Below, piece by piece: positions 1 through 8,515 of a DNA stretch of 64,000 nt (positions within the stretch are counted from its first letter, which is position 1; each line of letters begins with the position of its first letter). The translations under genes were made by a program, and so were the position numbers. The notes under the pieces are model-generated. The model saw nothing but the letters and a program-made list of their open reading frames with translations. It had not been told where the DNA came from and made no database searches. Source of the stretch: Palsa-851 sp035534435 (lineage in GTDB: Bacteria; Chloroflexota; Dormibacteria; Aeolococcales; Aeolococcaceae); assembly GCA_035534435.1 (NCBI GenBank), contig DATLRX010000002.1, positions 1-64,000 of the forward strand, in the 5' to 3' direction.

Positions 1-1022
1 GTGGCGTCGAGGTCGACGCCGGCATCGGTGACGCGTTGAGGGATGCCGGGATGGGCACTGCCCGCGTTGGCGATGTACCAGAGCCCGAAGTTCCCGTCGG
101 GGTTGGACGCGTTCATATACAGCAGGTTGTCGCCACTCGGCGACCACGACGGTGCGTTGCAGAGACAGCCGGCGACGACGATGCGGGGAGTGCTCAGTGT
201 CGTGCCGTTCAGCGTCGCGACCTCGAGATCCGCGGTCTGGCCGAGGTCGCACACCATGGCGACGGTGACGCCGTCGGCCGCAACCGCCGGCGCGCCGCAG
301 TCCTGTGCGGGCGTCGTCAGCGACACCATCGGGCTCCGCGGGCCGGTCTGGACGCCGAGAACGGTCACGACGGTGCCCTTCCCCGTGTTGGCGTAGCTGC
401 TGTAGAGGACGTCTCCGTCCGGCAGCGGCACCGGCTCGATGTCGCCGCCGGTGTACGCGTCGGGGACCGACCATCGCGTCCCGCCGGCGACGCCTTCGTC
501 CCCGATGCTCATCTCGCCGGGGAAGGGGGCCGACCAGAGTGAGAAGTCGACCTCGTAGCTCTGGCTGGGAGCGGGTTTGGGTGCATCGGTCGCGAAGTAG
601 ACGCTCGTACCGTCGGCACCGATCGCCGGCCAGAGCACCCAGTGGTCGAGCTGGAGTGTGCTGTTGCTCGTGGCCTGGTTGTTATCGGTCAGCTGAGCGA
701 TGACCCTGCCTGCCGCGCTGACGTGGTACAGGTCCGAGTACTCGTCGAATCGCCGGACGACGAGCAGGCTGCCGTCCGGCAGTGCCCGGGGCTGGGTCCA
801 GGCCCCGCCGGCGGGCAGCGTGAGGCGGCGCACGTGTGATCCGCCGATCGCGTAGATGGCGCCGCCCTGACTGACGAAGATCGTCCCCGGCAGCTGCACC
901 TGCGGGCTCGTCGAGCTGACGAGACTGTCGGAGCTGCCGTGCGTCTGGAAGGCGGCGAGCGCGCGGTTGGCGGCGAAGCCGCTGAACGCCATGAACCCGA
1001 TGAGGATGAGTGCCCGCTTCAT
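1..1022 (-). CDS. Secreted TolB-like beta-propeller protein, partial (3' end outside window)
   Basis: An open frame runs from an ATG at 1022 down to base 1 with no stop, giving 340 codons of an incomplete protein. It starts with a short basic and hydrophobic signal-like segment (MKRALILIGFMAFSGFAA), so the product is probably exported. The body repeats beta-propeller-like blades; motifs such as SWSPSGDNLLYM near residue 295 and PDGSLLVV near 85 resemble TolB/WD40 repeats. The start lies one base after the LCP gene stop (TGA-C-ATG), so the two are cotranscribed and probably translationally coupled. The family does not fix a function; a role in binding envelope glycans or proteins beside the LCP enzyme is inference. 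The missing C-terminus could hold a further domain. Confidence 0.7.
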   Translation of the reverse strand, partial: MKRALILIGFMAFSGFAANRALAAFQTHGSSDSLVSSTSPQVQLPGTIFVSQGGAIYAIGGSHVRRLTLPAGGAWTQPRALPDGSLLVVRRFDEYSDLYHVSAAGRVIAQLTDNNQATSNSTLQLDHWVLWPAIGADGTSVYFATDAPKPAPSQSYEVDFSLWSAPFPGEMSIGDEGVAGGTRWSVPDAYTGGDIEPVPLPDGDVLYSSYANTGKGTVVTVLGVQTGPRSPMVSLTTPAQDCGAPAVAADGVTVAMVCDLGQTADLEVATLNGTTLSTPRIVVAGCLCNAPSWSPSGDNLLYMNASNPDGNFGLWYIANAGSAHPGIPQRVTDAGVDLDA

Positions 1023-1023
1023 G

Positions 1024-2058
1024 TCAGTTCGCCGGGAAGTACTTGTCGACCACCGGACGTATCAGGGTCCAGTCGGGCCGGAGCGCTGACTGGTGGTCGA
1101 TGGTCTCGGTGCTCGTGTACGGAGGCAGCAACACGACCTGCGTGATGGAGGACAGCGGCACCGACCCGGCGATGGGGAGCAGCCCACTGACCCGGCTGAT
1201 GCTCATGTCCGTCTGGAAATCGGATCCCAACGACGTCGCGAGATTGGGAATGTCAGCGATCGTCAGCGTCTTGGTCTTGGCGCGGAGCGCGATGAGGATC
1301 TGCTGCTGTCGTTGCGATCGCGCGAAGTCACCGTAGGCGTCGTCGTGGCGAGCACGCACGTACTCCAGTGCCAGCGTGCCGTCCATGTGCTGCGCACCTG
1401 GAAGGACGAGAATCCGCTGGTAGTCAAAGGGATTCCCACCGGAGAGATCGGCCGGGTAGTAGTCGTCCATCACCGGGTTGTTGGCAATCACGTTGACGCC
1501 GCCCACCTGGTTCAGGACCGACACAAGTCCCTGCAGACCGATCCAGGCGTAGTAGTCGACGTGGACGCCGAGGTCCTTCTCGACGGTCTGGATCGCGCAC
1601 TGTGCCCCGCCGTGGAGAAACGCCTGGTCGATCTTGCCGTAGCCGCCGGTGCAGAGGCGCACCCAGAGGTCACGCGGAATCGAGAGCATGGTCACGTGCT
1701 TGGTGACCGGATCGACCCGTGTCAGGATCATCGACTGGGTCAGGTAGTCGCCCTTGAACTTCGAGTCGCTGTCGGAACCGAGCAGGAGAAGGGTGAACGG
1801 CGACGTCGATGAGAGGCTCTCGCTCGCCGAAACCGGGCGCAACTGAGGGTTGCCGCCAAGTGAGGTATTCGTCTGGCCCGTGTCGCGCAGCGCAACCTGG
1901 ATTGCCGGAAGGAAGTACAGCAGGACACCCGTGAGGATCGACACCGCGAAGCCGGCGACGACGAGCGAGGCGCGAGCCGCCCGCTGACGGCCGGTCTTCA
2001 GTGATGCCCGCCGGCGCCGCTGGGGGCGCCGGCCCATGAGATCACGCGAACGAGGCAA
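1024..2058 (-). CDS. LytR-CpsA-Psr (LCP) family cell-wall glycopolymer transferase
   Basis: 344 residues. A basic cytoplasmic tail (Arg-rich, residues 1-29) is followed by one membrane helix (about 30-50) and an extracellular LCP domain (about 87-260). Recognisable LCP features are LLLLGSDSD (90-97), the SIPRD motif (126-130), and the Arg-rich YVRARHDDAYGDFARSQRQQ stretch around 233-252 that binds the polyprenyl-phosphate pyrophosphate in characterised members. The family transfers lipid-linked glycopolymers onto peptidoglycan at the outer membrane face. An internal ATG seven codons in is an alternative start. The partial propeller gene follows after one base. LCP proteins are typical of Gram-positive walls, which supports an actinobacterial-type envelope. 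Confidence 0.9.
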   Translation of the reverse strand: MPRSRDLMGRRPQRRRRASLKTGRQRAARASLVVAGFAVSILTGVLLYFLPAIQVALRDTGQTNTSLGGNPQLRPVSASESLSSTSPFTLLLLGSDSDSKFKGDYLTQSMILTRVDPVTKHVTMLSIPRDLWVRLCTGGYGKIDQAFLHGGAQCAIQTVEKDLGVHVDYYAWIGLQGLVSVLNQVGGVNVIANNPVMDDYYPADLSGGNPFDYQRILVLPGAQHMDGTLALEYVRARHDDAYGDFARSQRQQQILIALRAKTKTLTIADIPNLATSLGSDFQTDMSISRVSGLLPIAGSVPLSSITQVVLLPPYTSTETIDHQSALRPDWTLIRPVVDKYFPAN

Positions 2059-2377
2059 ACCTCGAACCTCTGTGGAGACGTTGAGTGGAACGACGAGTTC
2101 AAGGACGGCCCTGCCGGAACGACTGGGCTGTCAGATGGTACCCCGAGGTCGCCGTGCGCGACCGCTCGGCGCCTCATGGCCCGCGGGTCTCTACTACGTT
2201 TTCGCCCCGCTCCCGCGGGTTGCGCAGGAGGTCAAGGAGATCTCAGAGTAGATGGCCGGCAGCGTGCGGGACCCTCCCCGAGGTCTCAGCAATGTCACAG
2301 ACACGGCTCAGGTCACACTGAGCAACCGGCCCCATGCTGAGGGACTGTCACCAAACAGAAAACCTCGGAGCAGGATC
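2059..2377. other. 319-base divergent intergenic region
   Basis: This gap separates the LCP gene (leftward) from the HtrA-type protease gene (rightward) and must hold both promoters. I see no convincing coding frame: an in-frame upstream extension of the protease frame from 2252 lacks family similarity. A small inverted repeat, CTCAG-GTCACA-CTGAG, lies near 2312-2327. I could not identify -35/-10 boxes with confidence. Confidence 0.4.
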
Positions 2378-3670
2378 ATGAGCAGCGACATGGAACACCT
2401 ATCCGCCGATCCCCCGCCGCCGCCGGTCGACCCGGCCGGCGCGGTGTACGGTCACTGGGCGCCGGATCCCAACTGGGGACCGCCCGCGTGGCCGCCGGCA
2501 GCTCCTGCGCGCCATCGCTCCACCTTCATGCGCCGCACGCTCATCGCCGGTCTGGCGATCGTCTGCGTCGGCGCCGGAGGCGGCACCGCCTGGGCGATCA
2601 CGAGCGCAACGCTCGCTCGTACGCCGGCAACCGCATCGCTGCCCACGGGGAGCTCGCAGTCCGGCGAGGCCCCCAACAGCACCGGTGACAACGGCAACGG
2701 CAGCACAGCGACCGGCAACGGTGGAACAGCCTCGAGTGCCGCCATCGCGGCCATCGATGCTGCCACTGTTGACATTAACGCCCTGACCGCCGCGCACACC
2801 GGCGAGGTGGCGGGCACCGGGATGGTCATCTCGGCGTCGGGGCTCGTGCTCACCAACAACCACGTCATCGACAACACCGTGAACATCACGGCGCGGATCG
2901 ACGGCGCCGGCACGACATACACGGTGAAGGTGATCGGCTATGACGCGCCCGACGACGTCGCCCTCGTCCAGCTGGTCGGCGCGTCGGGTCTCGCCACCGT
3001 CCCGATCGGTAACTCGGACCAGGTCAACGTCGGCGACTCCCTCACCGTCATCGGCAACGCGCTCGGCAAGGGCGGCACGCCCGCCGTCGTGACCGGCGTG
3101 GTCGCACAGCTCGACCAGCAGATCACCGCGAGTGACGAGAGCGGCGACACCGAGAACCTCACCGGCATGATCCAGGTGCAGGCGAACATTGAGCCCGGCG
3201 ACTCCGGCGGCCCGGAGATCAACGCGGCAGGCCAGGTCGTCGGGATGACCACGGCGGGCTCGACGTCGGGCAACCCGAACCAGGAAACCGGTGCCACGAC
3301 CGGCTTCGCGATCCCGATCAACAAGGCGATGCAGATCGTGGCCGAGATCCGTGCCGGCAGCGGCCCGAACATCCACATCGGCAACGCCGCCGAGCTCGGC
3401 ATCCAGGTCGCTCCGGCGACCTCCGCGCAGACCCTGCCCGGTGCGTACGTCTCCGGCGTCATCGCCAACACACCGGCGGCCAGCCTGGGCGTGGCCAAGA
3501 ACGACCGGATCGTGAAGATCAACGACATCACGATCACGTCCTCGAACGACCTCCACAAGGCCATGGAGGGGCTCAACGCCGGTCAGACGGTGCCCCTCAC
3601 CTGGATCGACCCGAACGGCACATCACACACCGGTCCGCTGACCCTCAGCCTCGCGCCCTGGGCGGACTGA
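2378..3670 (+). CDS. HtrA/DegP-like membrane-anchored trypsin-like protease with PDZ domain
   Basis: 430 residues from ATG 2378, chosen because GGAG at 2367-2370 is seven bases upstream and the 42-codon extension upstream has no family-like sequence. Order: Pro-rich cytoplasmic segment (1-48), one membrane helix (about 53-77), Ser/Thr/Gly/Asn-rich linker (80-122), trypsin-like domain (about 125-305), PDZ domain (about 325-425). The catalytic triad is visible as His162 (NNHVID), Asp193 (DDVAL) and Ser276 (GDSGGP), so the enzyme should be active. Family role: degradation or quality control of misfolded exported proteins outside the membrane. The next gene begins at or just after the stop, suggesting one transcript. 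Confidence 0.93.
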   Translation: MSSDMEHLSADPPPPPVDPAGAVYGHWAPDPNWGPPAWPPAAPARHRSTFMRRTLIAGLAIVCVGAGGGTAWAITSATLARTPATASLPTGSSQSGEAPNSTGDNGNGSTATGNGGTASSAAIAAIDAATVDINALTAAHTGEVAGTGMVISASGLVLTNNHVIDNTVNITARIDGAGTTYTVKVIGYDAPDDVALVQLVGASGLATVPIGNSDQVNVGDSLTVIGNALGKGGTPAVVTGVVAQLDQQITASDESGDTENLTGMIQVQANIEPGDSGGPEINAAGQVVGMTTAGSTSGNPNQETGATTGFAIPINKAMQIVAEIRAGSGPNIHIGNAAELGIQVAPATSAQTLPGAYVSGVIANTPAASLGVAKNDRIVKINDITITSSNDLHKAMEGLNAGQTVPLTWIDPNGTSHTGPLTLSLAPWAD

Positions 3671-3702
3671 CGACCGTTGTCTGCCCCGGGTGCGGGGCCA
3701 AG

Positions 3703-4167
3703 GTGGCCGACATCGCCGGTCCCACCCACGCGTATATGACCTCGGCGCCCGGGTGCTGGAACGCGTACGGAACGCTCCTCGCCCGGGGCGTCGAGAGGAC
3801 CGCCGACCCGGGGACCGTCCAGCTCCGGGTCGACGCCTACGCCGCCCAGCACGCGACCAACCCGGACCCCCGCAACCGCCAGTCGGTTGCGGTCCACCTG
3901 ATGAGCCTCTGCGCCACGTTGGAACTCGGGCTGGCACCCGGAAGAACCACCGCCCTCCTCGGGGGGTGGACCCATCGGCCGGATGGCTATCCCGATCTCA
4001 TCTCGGGCGATCGCCACGGCACCGTGACGGTGGTCGACATCCTGGATGCCGAAGGAGCCGAAGCTCACCGGCTCGCCGTCGAGCGATGGGCACGCTCGGT
4101 CTGGGACGGGTGGGCCGGCCGTCACGCCGAGATCCGGAGCCTGCTGGCGGAACAGCGCCTGCACTAG
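3703..4167 (+). CDS. DUF5946 family protein
   Basis: 154 residues from GTG 3703. The body (GPTHAYM, APGCWNAYG, and a conserved WARSVWDGWAGRH segment near the C-terminus) matches the DUF5946 family, whose function is unknown. Family members usually begin with a short CPGCGA-like Cys motif. Here exactly that sequence is encoded in frame just upstream (3682-3699), so the true start is probably earlier. The only nearby candidate is CTG 3667, which overlaps the protease stop as CTGA. The gene therefore looks translationally coupled to the HtrA-like protease. The Cys pair could bind a metal; that is inference. Confidence 0.75.
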   Translation: MADIAGPTHAYMTSAPGCWNAYGTLLARGVERTADPGTVQLRVDAYAAQHATNPDPRNRQSVAVHLMSLCATLELGLAPGRTTALLGGWTHRPDGYPDLISGDRHGTVTVVDILDAEGAEAHRLAVERWARSVWDGWAGRHAEIRSLLAEQRLH

Positions 4168-4213
4168 GGCCGGCCGACTATCCCATCGGCCGTGACACCA
4201 GCGATGCCGGAGC

Positions 4214-6997
4214 GTGATGACGCGTTTGGAGCGTCGCGATATAACTCTGACAGCCCCTGAGGGGGGTCCGCCGGGGGCCGGCGCAGGGCCAACGCGGAGA
4301 ACTCGCGATGCACAGGAACCGTATGGCGTCTCTCGGTCTGTCGTGACCAGCGAGTCACTGGTCGACGACCCGCGAGCGGGGCCGGCCACAGAGCCGGAAC
4401 CACGCGGGCGGAGCCGCCTGCCGGCAATCTGGGCGTTCAACGCTCTCGTCGTGGCGGCCGCCGTCGGCGTCTACGTGCTTGCGGTGGCGCCCCTGGCGCA
4501 GACCGGCGCCCTGTCGCTCGCGCCGATCATCGTGCTTGCCGGGCTCGTCGCCGCGTTCACGGCCACGGAGTGGGGGCGCGTGTTCATCCACGTCCGGCAG
4601 GAGGCGCAGTCCTACTCGCTGAGCGAGATCCCGCTCGTGATCGGATTGTTCGTCGTCGCACCGGATCAGCTCGTGCTCGCGCGGGTGCTCGGCGCGGCGA
4701 TCGCTCTCGGCCTGGTCCGCCGTCAGGACCCGAAGAAGCTGGTCTTCAACCTCGCGAGCTTCGCACTGGAGGCCGAGACGCTCACGGTGCTCGTGCATCG
4801 CGTCGCCGGCGCCGCGCCCAACCCGAGCCATCCGATCGTGTGGCTCTGGGTGCTGCTTTTCATGAGCGGTGCCTCGCTGCTCGGCTTCGGGCTGAGCGCC
4901 TCGGTGATCTCCATCGCCGTCGGGCGTCAGTCCTACCGCCAGTGGATCCAGCCGGTGGGCTTCGCGCTCATCGGTGGGTTCGCGAACTGCAGTCTCGGCC
5001 TCGTCATCGTCGCGATGCTCGAGCACCAGCCCGTCATGCTCCTGCTGCTCTTCACGCCGCTTGCGGCGATCGGCGCCGCGTACGTGCTGTACACGCGTGA
5101 GCACCAGAAGCACCAGCGCCTGCAATATCTGTACGAGTCGAGCGACATGCTCCAGCGGGCGAGCTCAGACGGTGCGGCCATCCCCGAGCTGCTCGATCAG
5201 CTCTGCAAGGTCTTCCGAGCCGACATCGCCACGGTGACGCTGCTGCCGACCGCGACCGGGAGCGGGTCGCTCCGCGTCATCAGCGCCAGCGGCCACCGCC
5301 ATGAGAGCAACGACAGCCCGCTGCACGCTGCCGCGCTCGAGCACTTCGTGCCACTTCTGGACGAAACCAAGCGCGGGCTCATCGCCGTCCAGACGACGAC
5401 CGACTCCGAGGTCCGCGAATGGCTGCGTGGTCATGGATTCAGGGACGCGATGGGCACGCTGCTCCAGGGCGAGGGCATGCTGCTCGGGTCGCTCGTGGTC
5501 GCGAACCGGCTCAGCGACGTCGAGATGTTCGACGGCGACGACCTCCGGCTTTTCGATGCGTTTGCGGCGCAGACGAGCGTGGCGGTCCAGAACACGCGCC
5601 TCGGGCATCGCCTTCGTGTGCAGGCATTCCACGACACGGTCACCGACCTCGCCAACCGCGCCCTCTTCATGGACCGCCTCGCGCACGCGCTCACACGGCG
5701 CGAACGTGACAACGAGTCGCTTGCCGTCATGTTCCTCGACCTCGACGATTTCAAGGAGATCAACGACAGCCTCGGTCATGTCGCGGGCGACGAGCTGCTC
5801 ACGCAGGTCGCGGACCGCCTGAAGGATGTGCTGCGCGCCTCCGACACCCCCGCGCGGTTCGGCGGCGACGAATTCGCGATCCTCCTCGAGGAGACCGCCG
5901 ATCCCGAGGACACGATCAGAGTTGCCGAACGCATCGTCGCCGCGTTCAAGCGCCGCTTCGTCATCGCCGGGCGTGAGGTGACGATGAGCGCGTCGATCGG
6001 GGTGGCGCTCACGGCTTCGCGCGACATCAGCGCTGAGGACCTCGTCGGTCAGGCGGACGTCGCGATGTACCGCGCCAAGGTGAAGGGCAAGGACACCTTC
6101 GAGGTCTTCGAACCGGGCATGCAGGATGTCGTCGCGCGCCGGCTCGAGGTGCGCAGCGGCCTCGAGACGGCCATCGACCGCCACGAGCTCATGGTCCTGT
6201 ATCAGCCGATCGTCGACCTCGCCACGAGCACGCCGATCGGCGTCGAGGCGCTGGTTCGCTGGCAGCATCCGCGCTGGGGCATCGTCGTCCCGTCGGAGTT
6301 CATCGGCATCGCCGAGGAGACCGGGATGATTCGCGAGCTCGGGTTCTATGTGCTCGAGGAGGCGTGCCGCCAGTGGGTGGCCTGGCAGGTGGCGTCGATG
6401 GACGAGGCATCGTTCACGCTGAGCGTCAACGTCTCGCCCCGGCAGCTGCGCGACCCGAGCTTCGTCAGGGAGGTGGGGCGTATCCTCACCCGTGCCGGGC
6501 TGCCCCCGTCACACCTCACCCTCGAGATCACCGAGAGCTTCATGGTCGAGGACCCCGTGAGCGCCCGTTCGCGCCTCCACGAGTTGAAGGCGCTCGGGGT
6601 CCGCATCTCGATGGACGACTTCGGCACCGGCTACTCGTCGCTGGCATCACTGCAGGACCTGCCCCTCGACATCCTGAAGATCGACAAGGTGTTCGTCGAC
6701 CACATCGCCGAGGACCCGAGGCGGACGGCGTTCGCCCAGGCCATCATCCGGATGGGGAAGACCCTGGGCCTCGGCCTCATCGCCGAGGGCGTGGAGACAG
6801 CCGAGCAAAGTGAGCGCCTGCAGAGCCTCGGGTGTCGGTTCGCGCAGGGGTTCTACTTCTCGCGACCGGTGCCCGCCAAGGACATCCAGCACATGCTCAA
6901 CGCCTCGCATGCCACGCGGATGGCCGGCGGACGGTGGTCGGACGGCACGACCCAGGACCCCCGGGCCTGGTTGCGGGTGCTCGACAACACCGCATAG
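4214..6997 (+). CDS. Membrane GAF-GGDEF-EAL protein (c-di-GMP cyclase/phosphodiesterase)
   Basis: Up to 927 residues; GTG 4343 is a plausible later start just ahead of the first membrane segment. The N-terminal third is a multi-helix membrane sensor (roughly residues 70-295). A GAF-like domain (about 315-460), a GGDEF domain (about 470-630) and an EAL domain (about 650-905) follow. The cyclase motif GGDEF near residue 549 is intact. EAL (677-679 in GVEALVRW) and downstream motifs such as DDFGTGYSS are also intact, so both making and breaking c-di-GMP are possible. It is one of two such proteins in the window. The input signal cannot be read from sequence. Confidence 0.92.
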   Translation: MMTRLERRDITLTAPEGGPPGAGAGPTRRTRDAQEPYGVSRSVVTSESLVDDPRAGPATEPEPRGRSRLPAIWAFNALVVAAAVGVYVLAVAPLAQTGALSLAPIIVLAGLVAAFTATEWGRVFIHVRQEAQSYSLSEIPLVIGLFVVAPDQLVLARVLGAAIALGLVRRQDPKKLVFNLASFALEAETLTVLVHRVAGAAPNPSHPIVWLWVLLFMSGASLLGFGLSASVISIAVGRQSYRQWIQPVGFALIGGFANCSLGLVIVAMLEHQPVMLLLLFTPLAAIGAAYVLYTREHQKHQRLQYLYESSDMLQRASSDGAAIPELLDQLCKVFRADIATVTLLPTATGSGSLRVISASGHRHESNDSPLHAAALEHFVPLLDETKRGLIAVQTTTDSEVREWLRGHGFRDAMGTLLQGEGMLLGSLVVANRLSDVEMFDGDDLRLFDAFAAQTSVAVQNTRLGHRLRVQAFHDTVTDLANRALFMDRLAHALTRRERDNESLAVMFLDLDDFKEINDSLGHVAGDELLTQVADRLKDVLRASDTPARFGGDEFAILLEETADPEDTIRVAERIVAAFKRRFVIAGREVTMSASIGVALTASRDISAEDLVGQADVAMYRAKVKGKDTFEVFEPGMQDVVARRLEVRSGLETAIDRHELMVLYQPIVDLATSTPIGVEALVRWQHPRWGIVVPSEFIGIAEETGMIRELGFYVLEEACRQWVAWQVASMDEASFTLSVNVSPRQLRDPSFVREVGRILTRAGLPPSHLTLEITESFMVEDPVSARSRLHELKALGVRISMDDFGTGYSSLASLQDLPLDILKIDKVFVDHIAEDPRRTAFAQAIIRMGKTLGLGLIAEGVETAEQSERLQSLGCRFAQGFYFSRPVPAKDIQHMLNASHATRMAGGRWSDGTTQDPRAWLRVLDNTA

Positions 6998-7019
6998 CCG
7001 AGGGCTGACGTCCTGAGCG

Positions 7020-7988
7020 TCAGAAGATGGCGTCGATCCGGGCGAGGATCTCCGGGGTGAGGCGCTCGATGACGGGGAGCGCGCCGAGGTTCTCGTGGAC
7101 CTGCTCGACGCGGCTCGCACCGGTGATCACCGTCGAGACATGCGGGTTGGCAGCACACCACGCGATCGACAGCTGCGCGAGGCTGACGCCGAGCTCCTTG
7201 GCGATCGTCTCGAGCCGGCTGACCCGATGGTTCGCATCCGGGTCCGTCACCATGGACTGCAGCCAGTCGTATCCAGGCAGTGCAGCCCGGCTGCCCTCGG
7301 GAACGCCGTCCCGGTATTTGCCCGTGAGCAGGCCTGACGCGAGCGGGCTCCAGGTCGTGAGGCCGAGACCGATCGTGTCGTACAGCGGGACGAACTCCTT
7401 CTCCACCTTGTCGCGCGCGAAGAGGTTGTACTGCGGCTGCTCCATGACGGGCTTGTGGAGGTGATGCCGTTCGGCGATGTCCCACGCCTCCCGGATGTCC
7501 GCGGCGCTCCATTCGGATGTGCCCCAGTACAGCGCCCTGCCCGACGTGATGATGTCGTGCATCGCGCGCACCGTCTCCTCGATCGGGGTCTCAGGGTCGG
7601 ACCGGTGGCAGAAGATGAGGTCGAGGAAGTCGAGCCCGAGACGCCGCAACGACCCGTCGACCGCGTGCAGAAGGTACTTGCGATTGAGCGTGTTCCTGGT
7701 GTTGACGGACCCCTCGATGCCCCAGAAGAACTTGCTCGAGATGACGTAGGTGTGGCGCGGCCAGCCGAGCTCGGCGATCGCGGCACCCATGATCGTCTCC
7801 GACTCGCCGCCCGAGTAGACCTCGGCGTTGTCGAAGAAGTTGATGCCGGCGTCGTATGCCGCCGCGAGGCAGTCCCGCGCGGTGGCGCCGGCCAGCTGAG
7901 GGCCGAAGCTGACCCACGACCCGAACGACAGCACGCTGACGCGGAGCCCCGAATGCCCGAGGCGTCGATACTGCATCTCCATGGTCAT
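7020..7988 (-). CDS. Aldo/keto reductase (voltage-gated K+ channel beta-subunit-like group)
   Basis: About 322 residues. Start taken at ATG 7988; ATG 7982 or 7976 are equally possible, and the conserved sequence begins at MQYRRLGHSGL. The AKR catalytic tetrad is visible: Asp and Tyr in NFFDNAEVYSGGESE, Lys in VISSKFFWG and His in IFCHRSDPE. C-terminal VITGASRVEQVHENLGAL matches the NADPH-binding end of the family. Such enzymes reduce aldehydes and ketones with NADPH; the substrate here is unknown. The gene is convergent with the c-di-GMP gene and divergent from the small membrane protein at 8031. Confidence 0.92.
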   Translation of the reverse strand: MTMEMQYRRLGHSGLRVSVLSFGSWVSFGPQLAGATARDCLAAAYDAGINFFDNAEVYSGGESETIMGAAIAELGWPRHTYVISSKFFWGIEGSVNTRNTLNRKYLLHAVDGSLRRLGLDFLDLIFCHRSDPETPIEETVRAMHDIITSGRALYWGTSEWSAADIREAWDIAERHHLHKPVMEQPQYNLFARDKVEKEFVPLYDTIGLGLTTWSPLASGLLTGKYRDGVPEGSRAALPGYDWLQSMVTDPDANHRVSRLETIAKELGVSLAQLSIAWCAANPHVSTVITGASRVEQVHENLGALPVIERLTPEILARIDAIF

Positions 7989-8030
7989 CGAGCATAGAGG
8001 CATGACGCGGAGTCGCCGCGCCGTTCGCGG

Positions 8031-8438
8031 ATGAGCCTGGTCGACTCCATCACCGGGTGGGTCGCGGCCGCGCTCTTCGGCGTCGCCATCGGGGCGTCGC
8101 TCATGAATCGATGGCGAGTGGCCGGTGGTCACGGTTTCTCGATGGCTTGGTTCCGCGCACATAACTGGTCCGGCTCGGTGGCGGCGCTCGCCGGGATCGG
8201 CCACTGCCTCTCCTCGGTGGGTCGCGCGACCCTCCCTGCCGGCGAGGAGATCGGGATCTGGGCCGGCGCCGCCGCCGTGGGATTGCTGGTCCTCACAGCG
8301 TTCGCCGGGAGCGGCCTGTCCGGCGCCAAGCGCGAGTCGCGCCGGCGCATCCGACGCAACCACGTGGCGACGATGTTCGCGGTGCTCGCGGTCGGGATCG
8401 TCCACACCGCGCTGAACGGCCCGCTCGCGAGTGGCTGA
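8031..8438 (+). CDS. Small four-helix membrane protein with paired histidines, possible b-type cytochrome
   Basis: 135 residues with four hydrophobic segments (about 9-25, 40-60, 72-92, 110-128). I do not recognise a named family. His44 and His58 sit in helix 2 and His111 and His125 in helix 4. Both pairs have the same 13-residue spacing, which is how b-type haems are held in ferric-reductase-like and cytochrome b-like bundles. A membrane electron-transfer role is therefore a reasonable inference. A basic cytoplasmic loop (KRESRRRIRRN) precedes helix 4. It starts 42 bases from the divergent aldo/keto reductase and is 77 bases from the MFS gene. Confidence 0.65.
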   Translation: MSLVDSITGWVAAALFGVAIGASLMNRWRVAGGHGFSMAWFRAHNWSGSVAALAGIGHCLSSVGRATLPAGEEIGIWAGAAAVGLLVLTAFAGSGLSGAKRESRRRIRRNHVATMFAVLAVGIVHTALNGPLASG

Positions 8439-8515
8439 CTCGGTCGGGCGGAGTTCGAACGGGACTCTGGCAAGATGTTCGCCCGACCTGAACCCTGCTG
8501 GAGACCGCGCACGAG

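Noticed and set aside
2399..3556. Long minus-strand open frame opposite the HtrA-type protease
   Set aside because: High-GC shadow frame: Arg/Asp/Gly-rich low-complexity composition, no domain, and the plus strand carries a complete catalytic triad and PDZ domain.
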